NCBI RefSeq assembly: GCF_019112545.1
Contig: NW_025064931.1
Location: 182,960 to 246,959, forward strand
Length of the DNA stretch: 64,000 nucleotides
Direction: 5' to 3'
DNA from: Guyanagaster necrorhizus
Lineage: Eukaryota; Basidiomycota; Agaricomycetes; Agaricales; Physalacriaceae
Shown: in pieces, positions 33,766-45,292 of the stretch
Layout of the letters: the number at the start of each line of letters is the position of its first letter
Position numbering within the stretch: the stretch's first letter is position 1
Program-made: the position numbers and the translations under genes
The notes under the pieces: generated by a model
Database searches by the model: none
Told to the model about the DNA's origin: nothing
The model's input: the letters and a program-made list of their open reading frames with translations, nothing else

Positions 33766-36024
33766 ATGCCCGTATTATTCCTTATCATCGCATCGCTCTT
33801 CATAGCGTCTCTGCTTCATTGGTGGTTCAAACGACCGTCAGTCAAGCACGTCAAGGGACCACCATCGGCCTCTTTCTGGCTAGGTAAGCGATCGTCATCA
33901 GGATAAACATGGGCTCATGCGTGATAACACGAGGCCACGAGGGCGTCCTCCGCGGTCAAGATAATGCTGGTGACCTTGAAATGAAATGGTGCAGGAAATA
34001 TGGTACCGTTTATCGTATTGCGGGTTGTTTGGGGGTGAGCAAGCTCTCTGCCTTTGTTATGTTCACAATTAAGCCAATAATTGGCTAGCAATCCGTCTTG
34101 GTAGTGTGTGACCCAAAGGCTCTCGAACACGTTTTCCACCCATCACGACCTTACCCAAAGTCGAAGGACATGCATTTCGTCTTGGATCTCATCCTTGGCA
34201 AGGGACTTGCCACCGTTGACAGTGAGTGTTTATTTCGACTAGGCTTGTGCACAAAGTCACACCTAGTGCACTCAGATGACAATCATCATCGCCAACGCAA
34301 GATATTGAATCCGGCGTTCTCTTCTGCGCAGCTCCGAAAATATCAGGTCATCTTTCAGCAATGCAGCGACAAGGTAGGTTAATCTGTTCATGGACACGCA
34401 GCAATGTTCGGATGCTTGTAGAAACTATAGCTTGTGAATGATATCCAAAGATCTCTGACTGGTTCAGATGATATTATCAATGCTGTTGATTGGACAGGCA
34501 AGGCTTCTCTGGATATAATTGGGTTAGGCAAGTGCCATCCATGGTTTTCTCCAACTAGTTAACCTAACATCCGAAAGCCTCTTTCCGATACGATTTCCGT
34601 GCGCTCGATGGTCAGGAAGCCGAGTTGGGGCGTGCGATGAAGCATCTTTTGTAAGAAAAGTCCTTCCATGACTATCATACCTAACATCCCGGTCCAGCAC
34701 TGCCTCGCAAGTCAATACGACGGCATCAGAGCTCATCTTTATAGCCCTGATACGAATGGTTCCGGATTGGGTGTTACGGTTTCTACGCTTGATCTCTACT
34801 CGAGAGATTCGTCTACTTGCTAGCTCAGGAAACGTGGCTAAGAAAGTTGCCCGAGAAGTCATGGTTCGGAATAACGAGGTGCAGGTGTCAGACGACGACA
34901 GAGATATCGTCAATGTTCTAGGTCAGAACATTGGTCCCAATGACACATGCATCTATTAACATGATTACGACTCTAGCGAGAGCACGTTCAGAGGGCAAAA
35001 TGCAGGATGACGAAGTCGAGGCGCAGCTGATGTTTGTAATATCTCTTTCTTTGTTCTTTATCACCTGATTTTGCTGTCGTTCCAGGACCTTTGTGGTTGC
35101 AGGGCACGAGACATCGAGCACCAGTATAGCTTGGATATTATATGAACTGGCGGTACATCCAGAGTATCAGTCTATAATTCGTGCAGAGCTCAAACAATCA
35201 AACGACTACGATTCTATGCCGTTTTTGAACGCGGCTATCAAAGTGAGTAGTAGGCTTAGCTATTTCGAATGCCCCCATTCACCTCTACTGATAGGAGACT
35301 TTCCGTATGCATCCAATCGCTCCTTCCTTGACACGTACCGCTCCTCACGATGATGTCCTACCTCTTTCCGGAGGGAAGACACTTGCCATACCCAAGGGAC
35401 AGACACTCTTTTGTTCAGTTTATCTATATAATCGGTATGCTCTTCCTACATCAATAGTACAAATTTGACGCGAGCCATTTCTAGTCTTCCATGTCTCTGG
35501 GGAGACGACGCAGAAGAGTGGAACCCGGCTCGATTTCTCAACAAAACTCTTCCTGGGTCACTGGGTGTGTATGCTAATCTGTGAGTGAGACCTTGGCTAT
35601 CTGTGCGCAGTCTCGACGCTTACTTACTTGGCGGAATGGCCAGGATGACATTTAGTGAGTTAACACCCCAGCAAACCTTCTCTACCACTAAAACGACCCT
35701 CAGGCTCTGGATCTCGTTCATGTATCAGGTAATTTGCTGCTGTGATTCACTTTATTTTCTTGCTGATCTTCTTCTCTCGTAGATGGCGGTTCGCGTATGT
35801 ACCTCCTCTTTTCAGCTTTGCTTCAGTCTAACTGATCAGCGGAATGCAGAGTCATGGAAATGCAAACAGTCCTAGCCAATCTGCTTCTGCACTTCGAATT
35901 CAGTTTACCCGAGGGAGGTGTAGAGATCCAGCATTTCCCCGGATTACCAGGCGTTGTACCCGTTGTGAAGGGCAAAGCACATTTAGGCTCTCAAATACCC
36001 TTAAGGGTGAGAGTTTTACATTAG
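33766..36024 (+). CDS. Cytochrome P450, paralogue 1
   Basis: Fifteen exons could be chained in frame (33766-33883, 33934-34034, 34089-34221, 34276-34373, 34431-34527, 34578-34650, 34698-34921, 34977-35031, 35086-35242, 35295-35434, 35485-35580, 35644-35654, 35704-35728, 35783-35794, 35850-36024), giving 504 residues. An N-terminal membrane helix is followed by a basic-proline hinge (KHVKGPPSASFWLG). The I-helix motif AGHETS is near residue 305, ETFR (ExxR) at 353-356 and NPARF near 413. The haem loop is FSSGSRSCIRWRFA with Cys near 441, where Arg replaces the usual Gly two residues after Cys. The intron after residue 215 has a GC donor. P450s of this kind hydroxylate lipophilic metabolites at the ER. 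It is paralogous to the genes at 37.6 and 45.3 kb and to the fragment at 48.4 kb. Confidence 0.85.
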
Positions 36025-36092
36025 TGAACGCGCACTTCAGAGGCTTCCATTACGTGTATTCTATAGTCCTTTCGCCAATCCATTACCTTTAG

Positions 36093-36996
36093 TTACTGTC
36101 TGAGCCAATTCTGCAAAGTGTCAGTAAATGCGTCGTTCTTCTCTCCGATCCGCTTGTACTTCTGATGCTCGGCCCTCAGCTTTGACCTCATTGCCTCCAG
36201 TTCCTGCTCCGGGGAGGCTTTATACCCAGAAAGTCCCTTAACCTTTTCCGTCTGCCTGCTACACTCCTCTCTAAGGCGTTTGCCTTCCCCTACATATTCC
36301 CAGCCAATTCTTCTGCGTGCTTGACTCTATTGTTTTCTTCCAAGAGACCAGCAACCTGTCGTTCCCCTGCCTCCAGCTGAAGCTCGAGGCGCTTGACGAG
36401 GTTCGAGTCCCACTTGTCCTCTTCCGAATCCACTTTGCGCCTCTTCTGATTGTCTCCTTTCCGTTTTACCTTCGAGTCAGTAATAGGGTCTGAGTCCTCG
36501 TCTTCTTCGACGGAGTCAGCGCGGGTCCGCTTCTTGTTCGCCCCTTGGCTATTGCCCAGAAAGCAGGTTTTCCCTTGGAGATGACATTCCCGGCACTCAT
36601 TTGCGGTGGCGTTGCGAGTGTAATGACAAGGGTGTTTAGACGCGCGACATGCATTGCACTGGAAGTTAGCATGAGCTTCTTCGCTCAGATTTTGGAGAAA
36701 TCGTGAATTACCGGCGATGAGACTTCAACGGGGGCCAAATCCCACTTCTTGATACCGGACAAGTGCCAGTACCAGCGCGGTATGTCGAGCAGCACCATTG
36801 TCTCCCAATGATCGTCCCCGAGGTGTCGCCTGGCATAGGCTTGTTGCTGGGATCTCATTTCGAGGACGATATCGCGCATGGCTCGGAGCCGTTCATTGCG
36901 ATTTCGGCGTCGCAATGGACTCGAGAACTCCTTGACGTACTAAAGCGCGATCAGTCATCTCCAATATGTAGGAATACACACAAGTTATGGCGCACC
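36093..36996 (-). pseudogene. Zn2Cys6-like cluster protein with coiled coil, probably broken
   Basis: Exon 36996 leftwards is joined in phase 0 (intron 36940-36995) to exon 36939-36712, and in phase 0 (intron 36659-36711) to exon 36658-36093. The middle exon encodes a Trp-rich helical module (NRNERLRAMRDIVLEM, WYWHLSGIKKWDLAPVEV). The last exon starts with CNACRASKHPC and NECRECHLQGKTC, that is C-x2-C-x6-C-x10-C-x2-C-x6-C as in fungal zinc clusters. An acidic and basic region and a coiled coil follow. The frame shifts by one near 36300; the coiled coil continues in the other frame to a TAA at 36093-36095. No in-frame ATG was found upstream of 36996, although a reading continues to about 37190. 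It is a single-module relative of the gene at 42370-44997. Confidence 0.6.
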
Positions 36997-37631
36997 TCTG
37001 CCCAGATTTCGCGCTCTGCAGGTAAATAAGTCTCGCGTTTCGCGTCACCTTGCCCATTTGCTCCTGCTATCCATGCGGTTTGAGGTTGAGTCCAGCCATC
37101 GTCATTATATAAAGTATAGACATGAATCAGAATCCACGAATGTAGATCGGATTTACCTGCTAGTGTCTTCCATATTCACCCTGCGTCAAGAGCACTGGCA
37201 CCGACACCAACTACCCACAGGAAAACCAATACGCGCTATCACTGCCTCTTGCGCCCGATGTACGACACTATACAAAAAAGCCGGAGGACGCTCAATGCTC
37301 ACTGGTATTCTTCAACCAGTTGCTCGCCCTTTCTGATACTGTACTTGTATACTACGTTTCCTTCTTTCCTCATCAGTTGTTCTCTTTCCTTTCCGAGGTT
37401 GGGAAGGCCCGTCCCTCGTTCACTCTTTTATTATCTCTTTTACTTACCTTAGCCTTAGCTCATTATCACGTCGTCCGGCATAGGTACAAGTCTAATAGGT
37501 AAATTCAAATTATTCCATTGGATGTCGAGAATACGACGCCTGGCTGTACCAAGGATTTGTAATGGGGTTCGACTCTCTACTATTGTCCGCATTTATCGAC
37601 ATTAGGATAGTTACTTCGATGTCTGTGTCGA

Positions 37632-39971
37632 CTACTCCAAACTCTTAATTCTCAAAGGGACCCGAGAACCCAAATGCGCTTCGCCCTTCACAACAGGCAC
37701 AATCGCTTGCGCATTGGGGAACTGCTGTATTACCACGCCCTCGGGCAAACTGAATTCAAAGTTTTGGATGAGGTTCGCTAGAACCGTTTGCATCTCCATG
37801 ACCCTGAAGTTTACGTTTAGAAATGGGTATAATTTTCGAAACTGGTTATGGTGGAGGAAAAAACGTACGCAAATCGCCACCTATGTACAAGTGAAAATGT
37901 TAGGCCAGTTGAAGACTATTGAGAAGGATAGCTTTCAAGTCGATAATTACCCGATGCACGAATGAGAGCCAGTACCTAAGCGTAGCGTGAACGGATTGAT
38001 TTAATCAGATTGAAGAATGACTTACTGAACGTCATCCTAAGATCCCATCAAGTAAGTTAGGAAACTTATGAATCACAGACACCAGCTCGTACTTACAAAT
38101 TGGCATACACTCCCAACGACATAGGGATACTCTTTTCGAGGAAGCGGGCCGGGTTCCATTCTTCTGCGTCGGCGTTCCAGATGGATGGGAGGCTCAGAAT
38201 AGTTGGTGATAAATTCACAGTCCCGAGCTGGAAGTGAATTAGGACCTACCGGTTGTACAAGTACACGGAACAGAGGAGAGTCTGCCCTTTGGGAATTGCC
38301 AGTGTTTTAGACCCCGAAAGAGGCAGAATGTCGTCATGAGGAGCAGCACGTATAGGTGTATGTAAGAAGGGATGGAGACGAAGGGTTTCCTACAAAAAGA
38401 GGATCATAAATCCATGAACGTCAGGAAAGAGGGCTGACACACTCACTTTGATTGCAGCGTTCAAAAATGGCAGAGAGTCATAGTCGCCATGATTGGAATG
38501 CTTTACTTCTTCACGTATTATGGATTGATGGTCGGGATGTGCGGCAAGTTCATACAACAGCCAGGACAGAGTCGTAGCTGTTGTCTCATGTCCCGCAATT
38601 AAGAACGTTCTAAGGGAATGACGGTTATAATCAGATGGATGCTAATTAGAAGGAGAGGCGACAAACATGAACTGGGACTCAATTTCGTCATCCCGCATTT
38701 GTCCTGTAAGACGTGCCCTTGCTAACTCAAGAGCATCAACAGCAGATTCGGATGCACTAGGTACTTTGTGGACTTACATAGAATATCAACAAGGTCCTTG
38801 TCCGACTCGTGCTGCACCCCGAACTCAGCCTGGGTGGCCAAGATCTCTCGAGCTACTTTTCTCGCTGCTTCTGCTACGCTGGCCAGCTGGTGAGTTCCCC
38901 GGGTCGAAACCAACTTCAAATTTTTCAAGGCTGAATTTGGAAGTATTCGTATCAGGGCTACGGCCATGAGCTCTAGTGCTGATGGATCGGACTGCCACGA
39001 GGCCGTTCTGTACTCGGATGTCAGATATCGAGTCGAGAAGCTCTAAAAATGCATACAATAGGTGCTTCAAGGCTTTCTGTAACTCAGTATCCCGACCATC
39101 CAGTGAACCGAAATCGTATCGAAAAGCGCCTATTAGCAGATGTCAGGTCAGCGGCTTAGAAAAAACATTGATACCACTTACTTAGACCAATTATATCGAG
39201 AGAGACCTTGCTCATCCAATGGACAACATCGATTGGTTCACCAGTAAAAGTAGCTCTTCTGATAGCGTTTACAACCTAGTAGTAGATGATCATGATCTCT
39301 GAGTCCCCGCGGACGCTGACCGATTCGAAGATAGACTTACCTTATCGCTACACTGCTGAAATATAACCAGAAAATTCCGCAGATTAGCAGGAGAGAATGC
39401 CGGATTCAGGATCTTGCGTTGACGGCGATGGACATCCTCTAAACGAAACAAGTTCTAGCTGTGAGTGTAAGATAGACGAAAACTCGCTTTCGGTTACAAC
39501 AAGCCCTCCGTTCCCTCCAAGGATGAGACTCATCCTAAATTTTTCAGGCCTGGTTTTAGGATAAGGACGTGAGGAGTGGAAAATATGCTCGAGAGCCTTG
39601 GGGTCGGATACTACCAGGAGGTCTTCCTAGGTGCCGCTATTGGATTTCAATTGGTATAAAGAGGGTTGAGAGTTCACTTACACCAAAACAGCCTTTGATA
39701 CGGTAGATGGCGCCATATTCCCTGCACCATTTCGTTTCGACATTGCCAAATTCATCTTGACTGCGAAGGACACGCTGATGGCCTGGTGGAACGGTGCATA
39801 ATCCCATCTAGATAATATTGATATCCTACCTAGCCAGAAAGACGGAGATGGTGGTCCCTTGACATGGTTAACAGAAACTCGTTCTAACCACCAGCGAAGC
39901 GAAGCGGCTGCGAAGATAGAAGCTAATGCAATGAAGAGGGGGAACATTGGTGAGCAAGACTCGGATCCCAT
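37632..39971 (-). CDS. Cytochrome P450, paralogue 2
   Basis: The exon pattern matches paralogue 1 on the opposite strand, and every exon checked reads through in phase. The start at 39971 gives MGSESCSPMFPLFIALA with a membrane helix and a VNHVKGPPSPSFWLG hinge. HRRQRKILNPAF, the I-helix AGHETT, ETLR (ExxR), NPARF and the haem loop FSTGSHSCIGWRFA with Cys are all present. The stop is TAG at 37632-37634. The length is about 500-510 residues. One intron, before the HRRQRK exon, has to use a GC donor (GCGAGT). It should be an ER monooxygenase of unknown substrate. It converges with paralogue 1, with the zinc-cluster relic between them. Confidence 0.82.
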
Positions 39972-40538
39972 GTTCACAGTCAATGTGCTGGAGTGATGGT
40001 CTAATTTATAGAACGAGGTTCGGCCAGCTGGCAACATCTCTCCCGCATTGAACTCTATTATTGTTCTCGCCTTACTTGGTGTCAATGCATTCACTCAGCC
40101 CTGGAGTCAACCCTTAATGTCAGGGTGCCGCGTCCCGTCCATATGAGATGGTAGACCGCCGAAAATTCAATCCGAGGAACCTATGCTTGAATAGCTTCAG
40201 AACAATGCCTTAAATACCATGACAGAAGCAGCGGGTAGATATACGTATCAATATATTCCATTGCATTGAGAAATGCTGTAGCTTGTTAGACAACATCAAG
40301 CAGCTGACGACAGGCTCTGGATGGAGATCAGCGGAATGCAGCATACAGTTTGATCCCTCCCAAGTGTTCAAAGCACTGTCGAGGACAGTGATGGATGTTA
40401 CGCCAGACCATAACACGAGTTACATAACAAGATCCGCCGTGAATTGTATAAAACAAGACGCGTTTTTTGTTTGCGGTGAATGCACATCAAAATTTCCGGA
40501 TGTGAGAAACTGAAGCTAGCGTGGATACCCGTAACACA
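39972..40538. other. Intergenic
   Basis: No gene seen. This space would hold the promoter of P450 paralogue 2 and the 3' UTR of coilin. Confidence 0.4.
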
Positions 40539-41918
40539 TTACTCCGGACCAGCGTTCTTTAAGCCCATATTCAAAACATCATCCCATGCAATAGTCTCAT
40601 CCGCGATTGGCTCGTCGCCAGTCTCCCATCCAGGTCTGACAAGTCTGGAAATGACATATGCGTTCTCGGCATTCACAGCCACGATGCATGCCAGGTGGAG
40701 GCTGACTTCAGGGGAGAATGTTATCGGATTAAGGGCTAGAGCCTTCGACGGAGTCAGGATATTTCTTTGAGCAAGAAAGAAACGGAAATCCCACCTTCCA
40801 AGCGACCAGAGCTCCGACGTGATTCTGGTCTGGTTGCGTTATCGCGGGATACGAATCAAAATTTTCCTCTGCGGCTTCCCATATCTTGTTGGCCTCCTCG
40901 TCAATGGTATCCCCTTCCTCAGCAACTTCCTCCTCCCCATAATCCAAGACCATCTCTTCTTCAATGGCCTCCCTCTTCGCCTTCTTTCCCCATTTCTCCG
41001 CCTCCACATCAACACTCGTTACAAACACTTTCGAAGGCAAATTCTCCCGCTCTGATGGCGGGACGAACCGCGGTGTTTGAGCCTGAAACACGATCTTTGG
41101 CGTCACTGGAATAGAGAGCTTCTGCTTGAAGCCTTTTTTCTTGTTCTTGTTCCCGAGCGAGAACATCGATAGGCTGAGCTCATCTTCGGTGGGTGCCTTT
41201 CGGCCTAGAGGGATCTCGTTTGTCGATGATATGTCTTTCGGCCTAGTTACCGTCGGCGGAATAGAGCCAACGGCTTCTGCTTCGTGTTTCTTCTTCAGTC
41301 GCCGGCGTTGGTTACGACTGCGTGTTTGCTGAGAGCCCATGCCTGGTGGGACGTAATGTTGCCGCCTTACACTATGGTTTAATTGGGAAAAGGTTATACC
41401 AAGGGCGGTGAGACTTACAGAGGCGGTGGCGATCTCTTTCTGACGGATGCCACGGATGGCGAAGAGTCGCTGGACGTAGAGTCGCTGGACGAAGATTCGT
41501 AAGAGGACGAGTCTGAGTCCGTAGAGTCATCAGAATCAGAAGAAATGAGGTCTTTCTTGAGTCTCTTCGCGTTTCGTGTAACTAGAAATGATTTTAGAAA
41601 GCCATTCGAGTCCTAAGAAAATACGGACGCACCTAGAGATTCCACTTCTGCTTTTCTTTTCTTGCTGCTACCTCCCTTTCTTTCTTTGATTACAATCAAG
41701 TCCGTATCTCTCACTACGCCCGATGACGCTAGTTCATCCAGCAATTCGAAACCATCGAGCTCCAACGTCAGCTCTCCGGGTTTGATTTTGGCGTCTCTGA
41801 GCACCTGAACCGTACTGCATAGGGATTTCTTGAGACCGTGGATATCGACGTCATCAGTGAATGGGAACCAAGCTTTTAGCTGAGGAAGGGGCGGATCGGT
41901 TTGTATTCGAAGGCGCAT
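40539..41918 (-). CDS. Coilin-like protein
   Basis: Four exons (41918-41633, 41581-41419, 41371-40795, 40742-40539) join in frame to 409 residues, with introns of 47-52 bp. Residues 1-80 form a ubiquitin-like fold of the coilin N-terminal type (MRLRIQTDPPLPQLKAWFPF start, then LELDGFELLDELASSGVVRD and DLIVIKE). Next come a basic patch (KKRKAE), a long Ser/Asp-rich stretch and VPPGMGSQQTRSRNQRRR, a motif found in coilins. The C-terminal part starts VGALVAWKALAL and looks like the atypical Tudor domain. Coilin scaffolds Cajal bodies, where snRNPs mature. It is a housekeeping-type gene lodged between P450s and seems intact. Confidence 0.82.
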
Positions 41919-42369
41919 ACACGGAGGCAGATGGTGGAAAGAGGTTTAAGTCCCAAAACGGAAAATGCCGATCTTCCGTTTTTGCTTTTCACTTCCACCT
42001 TCACTATGTAAATTACGAGGTCAGTGACAAGGGGAAATAATAACGAAACTTTGCCTCCGCAGAAATTTAAAATATACAAGCCAGACTTGTACGACTTGAA
42101 GTGGGAGTACTAGAAGCAAACAATTCATTCAACCGCTATAGTTATCAACAAAGCATATATATAGACTACCACTGTACATCCGTATTTTATCCCAAAAAAA
42201 TAGATAGCGGTGCAAAGAAAATATAAAAGTCACCAGATACAAAATACATACAGAGCCAACTCCTTCCTTCCTTCCTTCCGCTACTAGCAGGTCATTTAAA
42301 TTGGACACCTAACAGCAACATATCAGACATAGTTTCGGGAAGGAAAAAGGCACCACATAGATAGCTTCA
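41919..42369. other. Intergenic with CCTT microsatellite
   Basis: Promoter side of coilin and 3' side of the next gene. A (CCTT)n run lies at 42262-42279. Nothing else seen. Confidence 0.5.
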
Positions 42370-44997
42370 TCACGAAATGTGAACGTTAACGGCCGTAGCC
42401 TCTGTCTCCTTCAAGGGACTGAGTCTCGTCCCCATCTTCTGCAACGCCCGAGCAATATCTACCAGATGAACACCATCTTGGTCGTTCTTCTTCATCATAT
42501 TGTCCATCTCCGCCTTAAGCCTATCCTTCTCCATACGAAGCTCATCCACCTTCAACTTCCAGTCCTCATTCGCCCTCTCCAAGACTTCCCTTTCCTGCTT
42601 CCAAGCCTCCACAGCATCACGCCACGCTGCCCGCTCCTTCTCTCTCTCCATCTCCACTGCTGCCCTCTCCTTCTCTCTTTCCATCTCCGCCGCCTCCCTC
42701 TCACGTTTTCTCGTCTGCAAGCTCTTATTCCTGTCCTCCTCAAGCGCCCCCTGCAACAACAACCATCCCTCTTTCTCAGCTCTCATCTTCTCCCGCATCT
42801 GATCAAGCTCTTGGTCCTTCCGCTCTAGCTCTCGGTCCTTCCTCGAAACCTCCCGCTCCATGCGCTCGATCAGCCTGTCCTCCTTGTGATATAGTATGGG
42901 CTCATCAACCGGCATTGGGGTGTAATGTCGGACATCTCGCCCATCCAGGTCGATTCTGGACCGCTTCGACGGTGGTTCGGAGGATCGGAAAGCAGCGGCG
43001 AGGGAATGGGAGGAAGATGAGAAAGGGAACGATGGAGCAGGCGTGGCCTGTCGAGAGAGCGATTCGAGGGCACCTGGGGCGAAGGTCAAGCCATTCGAGG
43101 TAAGCCTAACAGGAAGGTTGAACGTTGGTGGGCCCATGCTTATACCTCCTTCATCATTATTATCCAATTCCTCGTCGGAGGGGGGGATTGGATCAAGGGG
43201 AATAGCCGTTCGCTTCAGTTTAGGCTTTGTGCCATTGACATTGTTTTCAGTTCGTGTCCCACGTAGAAGACGAAGAGAGATTCGCCCCAGATGTTCGGAT
43301 GCGTCGTCTTGTTGGGAAGAGGATGCGACCGGAGGGATACGTTGCGTGTTCCGTTCCGTCGCTGTGTGGGGTTTCGAAGATGGTATTGTCTTGACTTCAT
43401 CGATATGATTCTTTGCAGACCGAAGACGTGCCGTGAATCTCTTTGGTACAGACTGTTCCTCAGTCGCAGGAGTTTCTTTTTCGTCGTGACTTTTTCGCGT
43501 TCGTCTATGCAAACGCGCGGTTGGCTCCGGTCTGTGAAAGTCCACACACTCCCGGCCTAAGATGAGGCATTCCCTGCATCCCAAACGATTTACCTTCAGA
43601 CTGGCACATTCGCAACTAATTCCATCAGCTGCACAGCCTTTGCACTATTTACAAAGATCAACATCAGCATGAGAAAACCAGGTAACAATGATTTACCCGC
43701 ATCTCATTGTAGGTAGGGTGAATATCCCAGCTAGAGATATCTGCGTTGAGGACAGTGGTTCCCTCCAGTGGCCGCTCCTCCCTCGCTCGAATGTTGACGT
43801 GTATGATCCCTGCTAAAACTTGCACCCATTTCTTTCTGTCATGCTTTCCACAGATATTGGCAACATCTTCTTGTTGCTTCGGAGTCAGTTCTGTGTATGC
43901 ATCGAACATCTCCTTGAACCACTGATTTTTTTCACTGGGTTCGCAGCCTGAACCGTAGATGTTCAAGAACTACAGCATAATGAGTCAACAATGCCCAGTG
44001 ATTGTCACAGAAAGAACACACTGTAGTGTGAGCGATCGGCCTCCTGCCTCGTCTATTCCTAGACAACAAAGTTTGCGAGGATGGGCTGGTTACTTTGTCT
44101 GCCGTAGGCGACGATCGTTCTCCAGTCCCAGTACTCGTTTCGACATCCCCGTTTTCCATTTCGTTCTCATCATCGCTGGGATCATCCAGGGGCAATTTTT
44201 GACACATCATCTTTTGAAGACGACACTCCCTGCAGCAGCGAGTCGTTTTACGATTCCCATATTCGCACACCAAACCCGCTACAACACAATTCTGGCACTG
44301 AAAAACGAGTCAGTTGCCGTATATTATCAACAGTAAGGAGAAAAATCCCACGGGTTCGTATGCTTGGATTGGAACCAGGTCCCAATGCTTGAGTCTCACG
44401 CCGCAAACTTGATCGTTGAACAGTACTCGTTTCGGCGCCTTTCTGATGCTCAGAAATACCATCCCACACCATGTTTGAATCCATTTCGTTTCCGTGGAAT
44501 GACTCTGGACTAGCTCCTCTTGCCGCTCGGGCGTCATCCCAAGGAACAAATTACGCAGCTTGGTGAGCCACTCATTTCGATCTTCACCAGGCCCGGCATT
44601 GTATAGAGAATAAAACTAGTACAGTGTAAGAACATAATTCCAAGTAACAAACAAAGGAAACGTACTTGCTCCACAAACGATGGTCGCTGATAATAAGCAT
44701 ATAAGAGACGCGTCCAGTTATGGAAGCACGACGAACCTTGTTCTGCCTAAGCTGATGTGTACTAGCGGGAGATTCAGGAGTCATAGGATTCTCTGCTGGA
44801 ACCCTCCTGATTTCATTATCTCGCGTAGCATCTTTCTCCACGAGTGGCGCGTCGGAGGCCCTTCCCCCTTTGTCTGGCCGCCCGCCAATATTGTTCCGCA
44901 CATTTCGGTGAGGGATCTGGATTTTTGTCGTGGCGCCCTTGTACATCTTGTTAGAGTTTAGACGGTCTGTCCATGTTGTATCAGAGAGCGCAGCCAT
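42370..44997 (-). CDS. Protein with two tandem helical-plus-zinc-cluster modules and a C-terminal coiled coil
   Basis: Six exons, all separated by phase-0 introns of 50-56 bp (44997-44803, 44746-44666, 44615-44352, 44297-44022, 43969-43697, 43644-42370), give 787 residues. Exon 3 encodes a helical module ending WDLVPIQAYEP, and exon 4 opens with CQNCVVAGLVC and CCRECRLQKMMC (Cys 181-212). Exon 5 is a second helical module (SEKNQWFKEMFDAYTEL) and exon 6 opens with CKGCAADGISC and CRECLILGREC (Cys 364-396). Each cluster has C-x2-C-x6-C..C-x2-C-x6-C spacing, as in Zn2Cys6 DNA-binding domains. Residues 620-763 are a strong Glu/Arg/Lys coiled coil. It is probably nuclear and DNA-binding, but that is inferred from the cysteines alone. 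Confidence 0.78.
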
Positions 44998-45292
44998 CAA
45001 GCGCCTTTGAAGACGCAGTTGAAATGAAGAAATGATAAAAGGGGAAAAGTTCAACTTCCGGCAAAAGTATTATTCGCCGGTATCTTCCCTTATCTTATCA
45101 CGGCTATTTTTTTAGCTTCCGAGATTTGCGGCGATTGTCCATCATTACAATCCGAAATACTTGATCTGACTCTCTATACCATTGATTATCTTTACACACA
45201 AGAATGGGTCTACCTTCCGCAAACAGCTCCTTAATCTTAGAGCGAAAAAAAATGTAATCCGGTCCTCGTCCTCCAAGGTCACCTTAGCTTCA
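44998..45292. other. Intergenic
   Basis: Short AT-rich spacer between the zinc-cluster gene start and the P450 stop. No feature seen. Confidence 0.5.

Noticed and set aside
35032..35085. Donor GTAATA at 35036 for this P450 intron
   Set aside because: It breaks the frame into the AGHETS exon; the donor at 35032 (GTTTGT) keeps it and matches the other two paralogues.
42379..42828. 149-codon Leu/Pro/His-rich open frame on the plus strand
   Set aside because: Antisense to the coiled-coil region of the zinc-cluster gene; low-complexity composition follows from the Glu/Arg-rich codons opposite.
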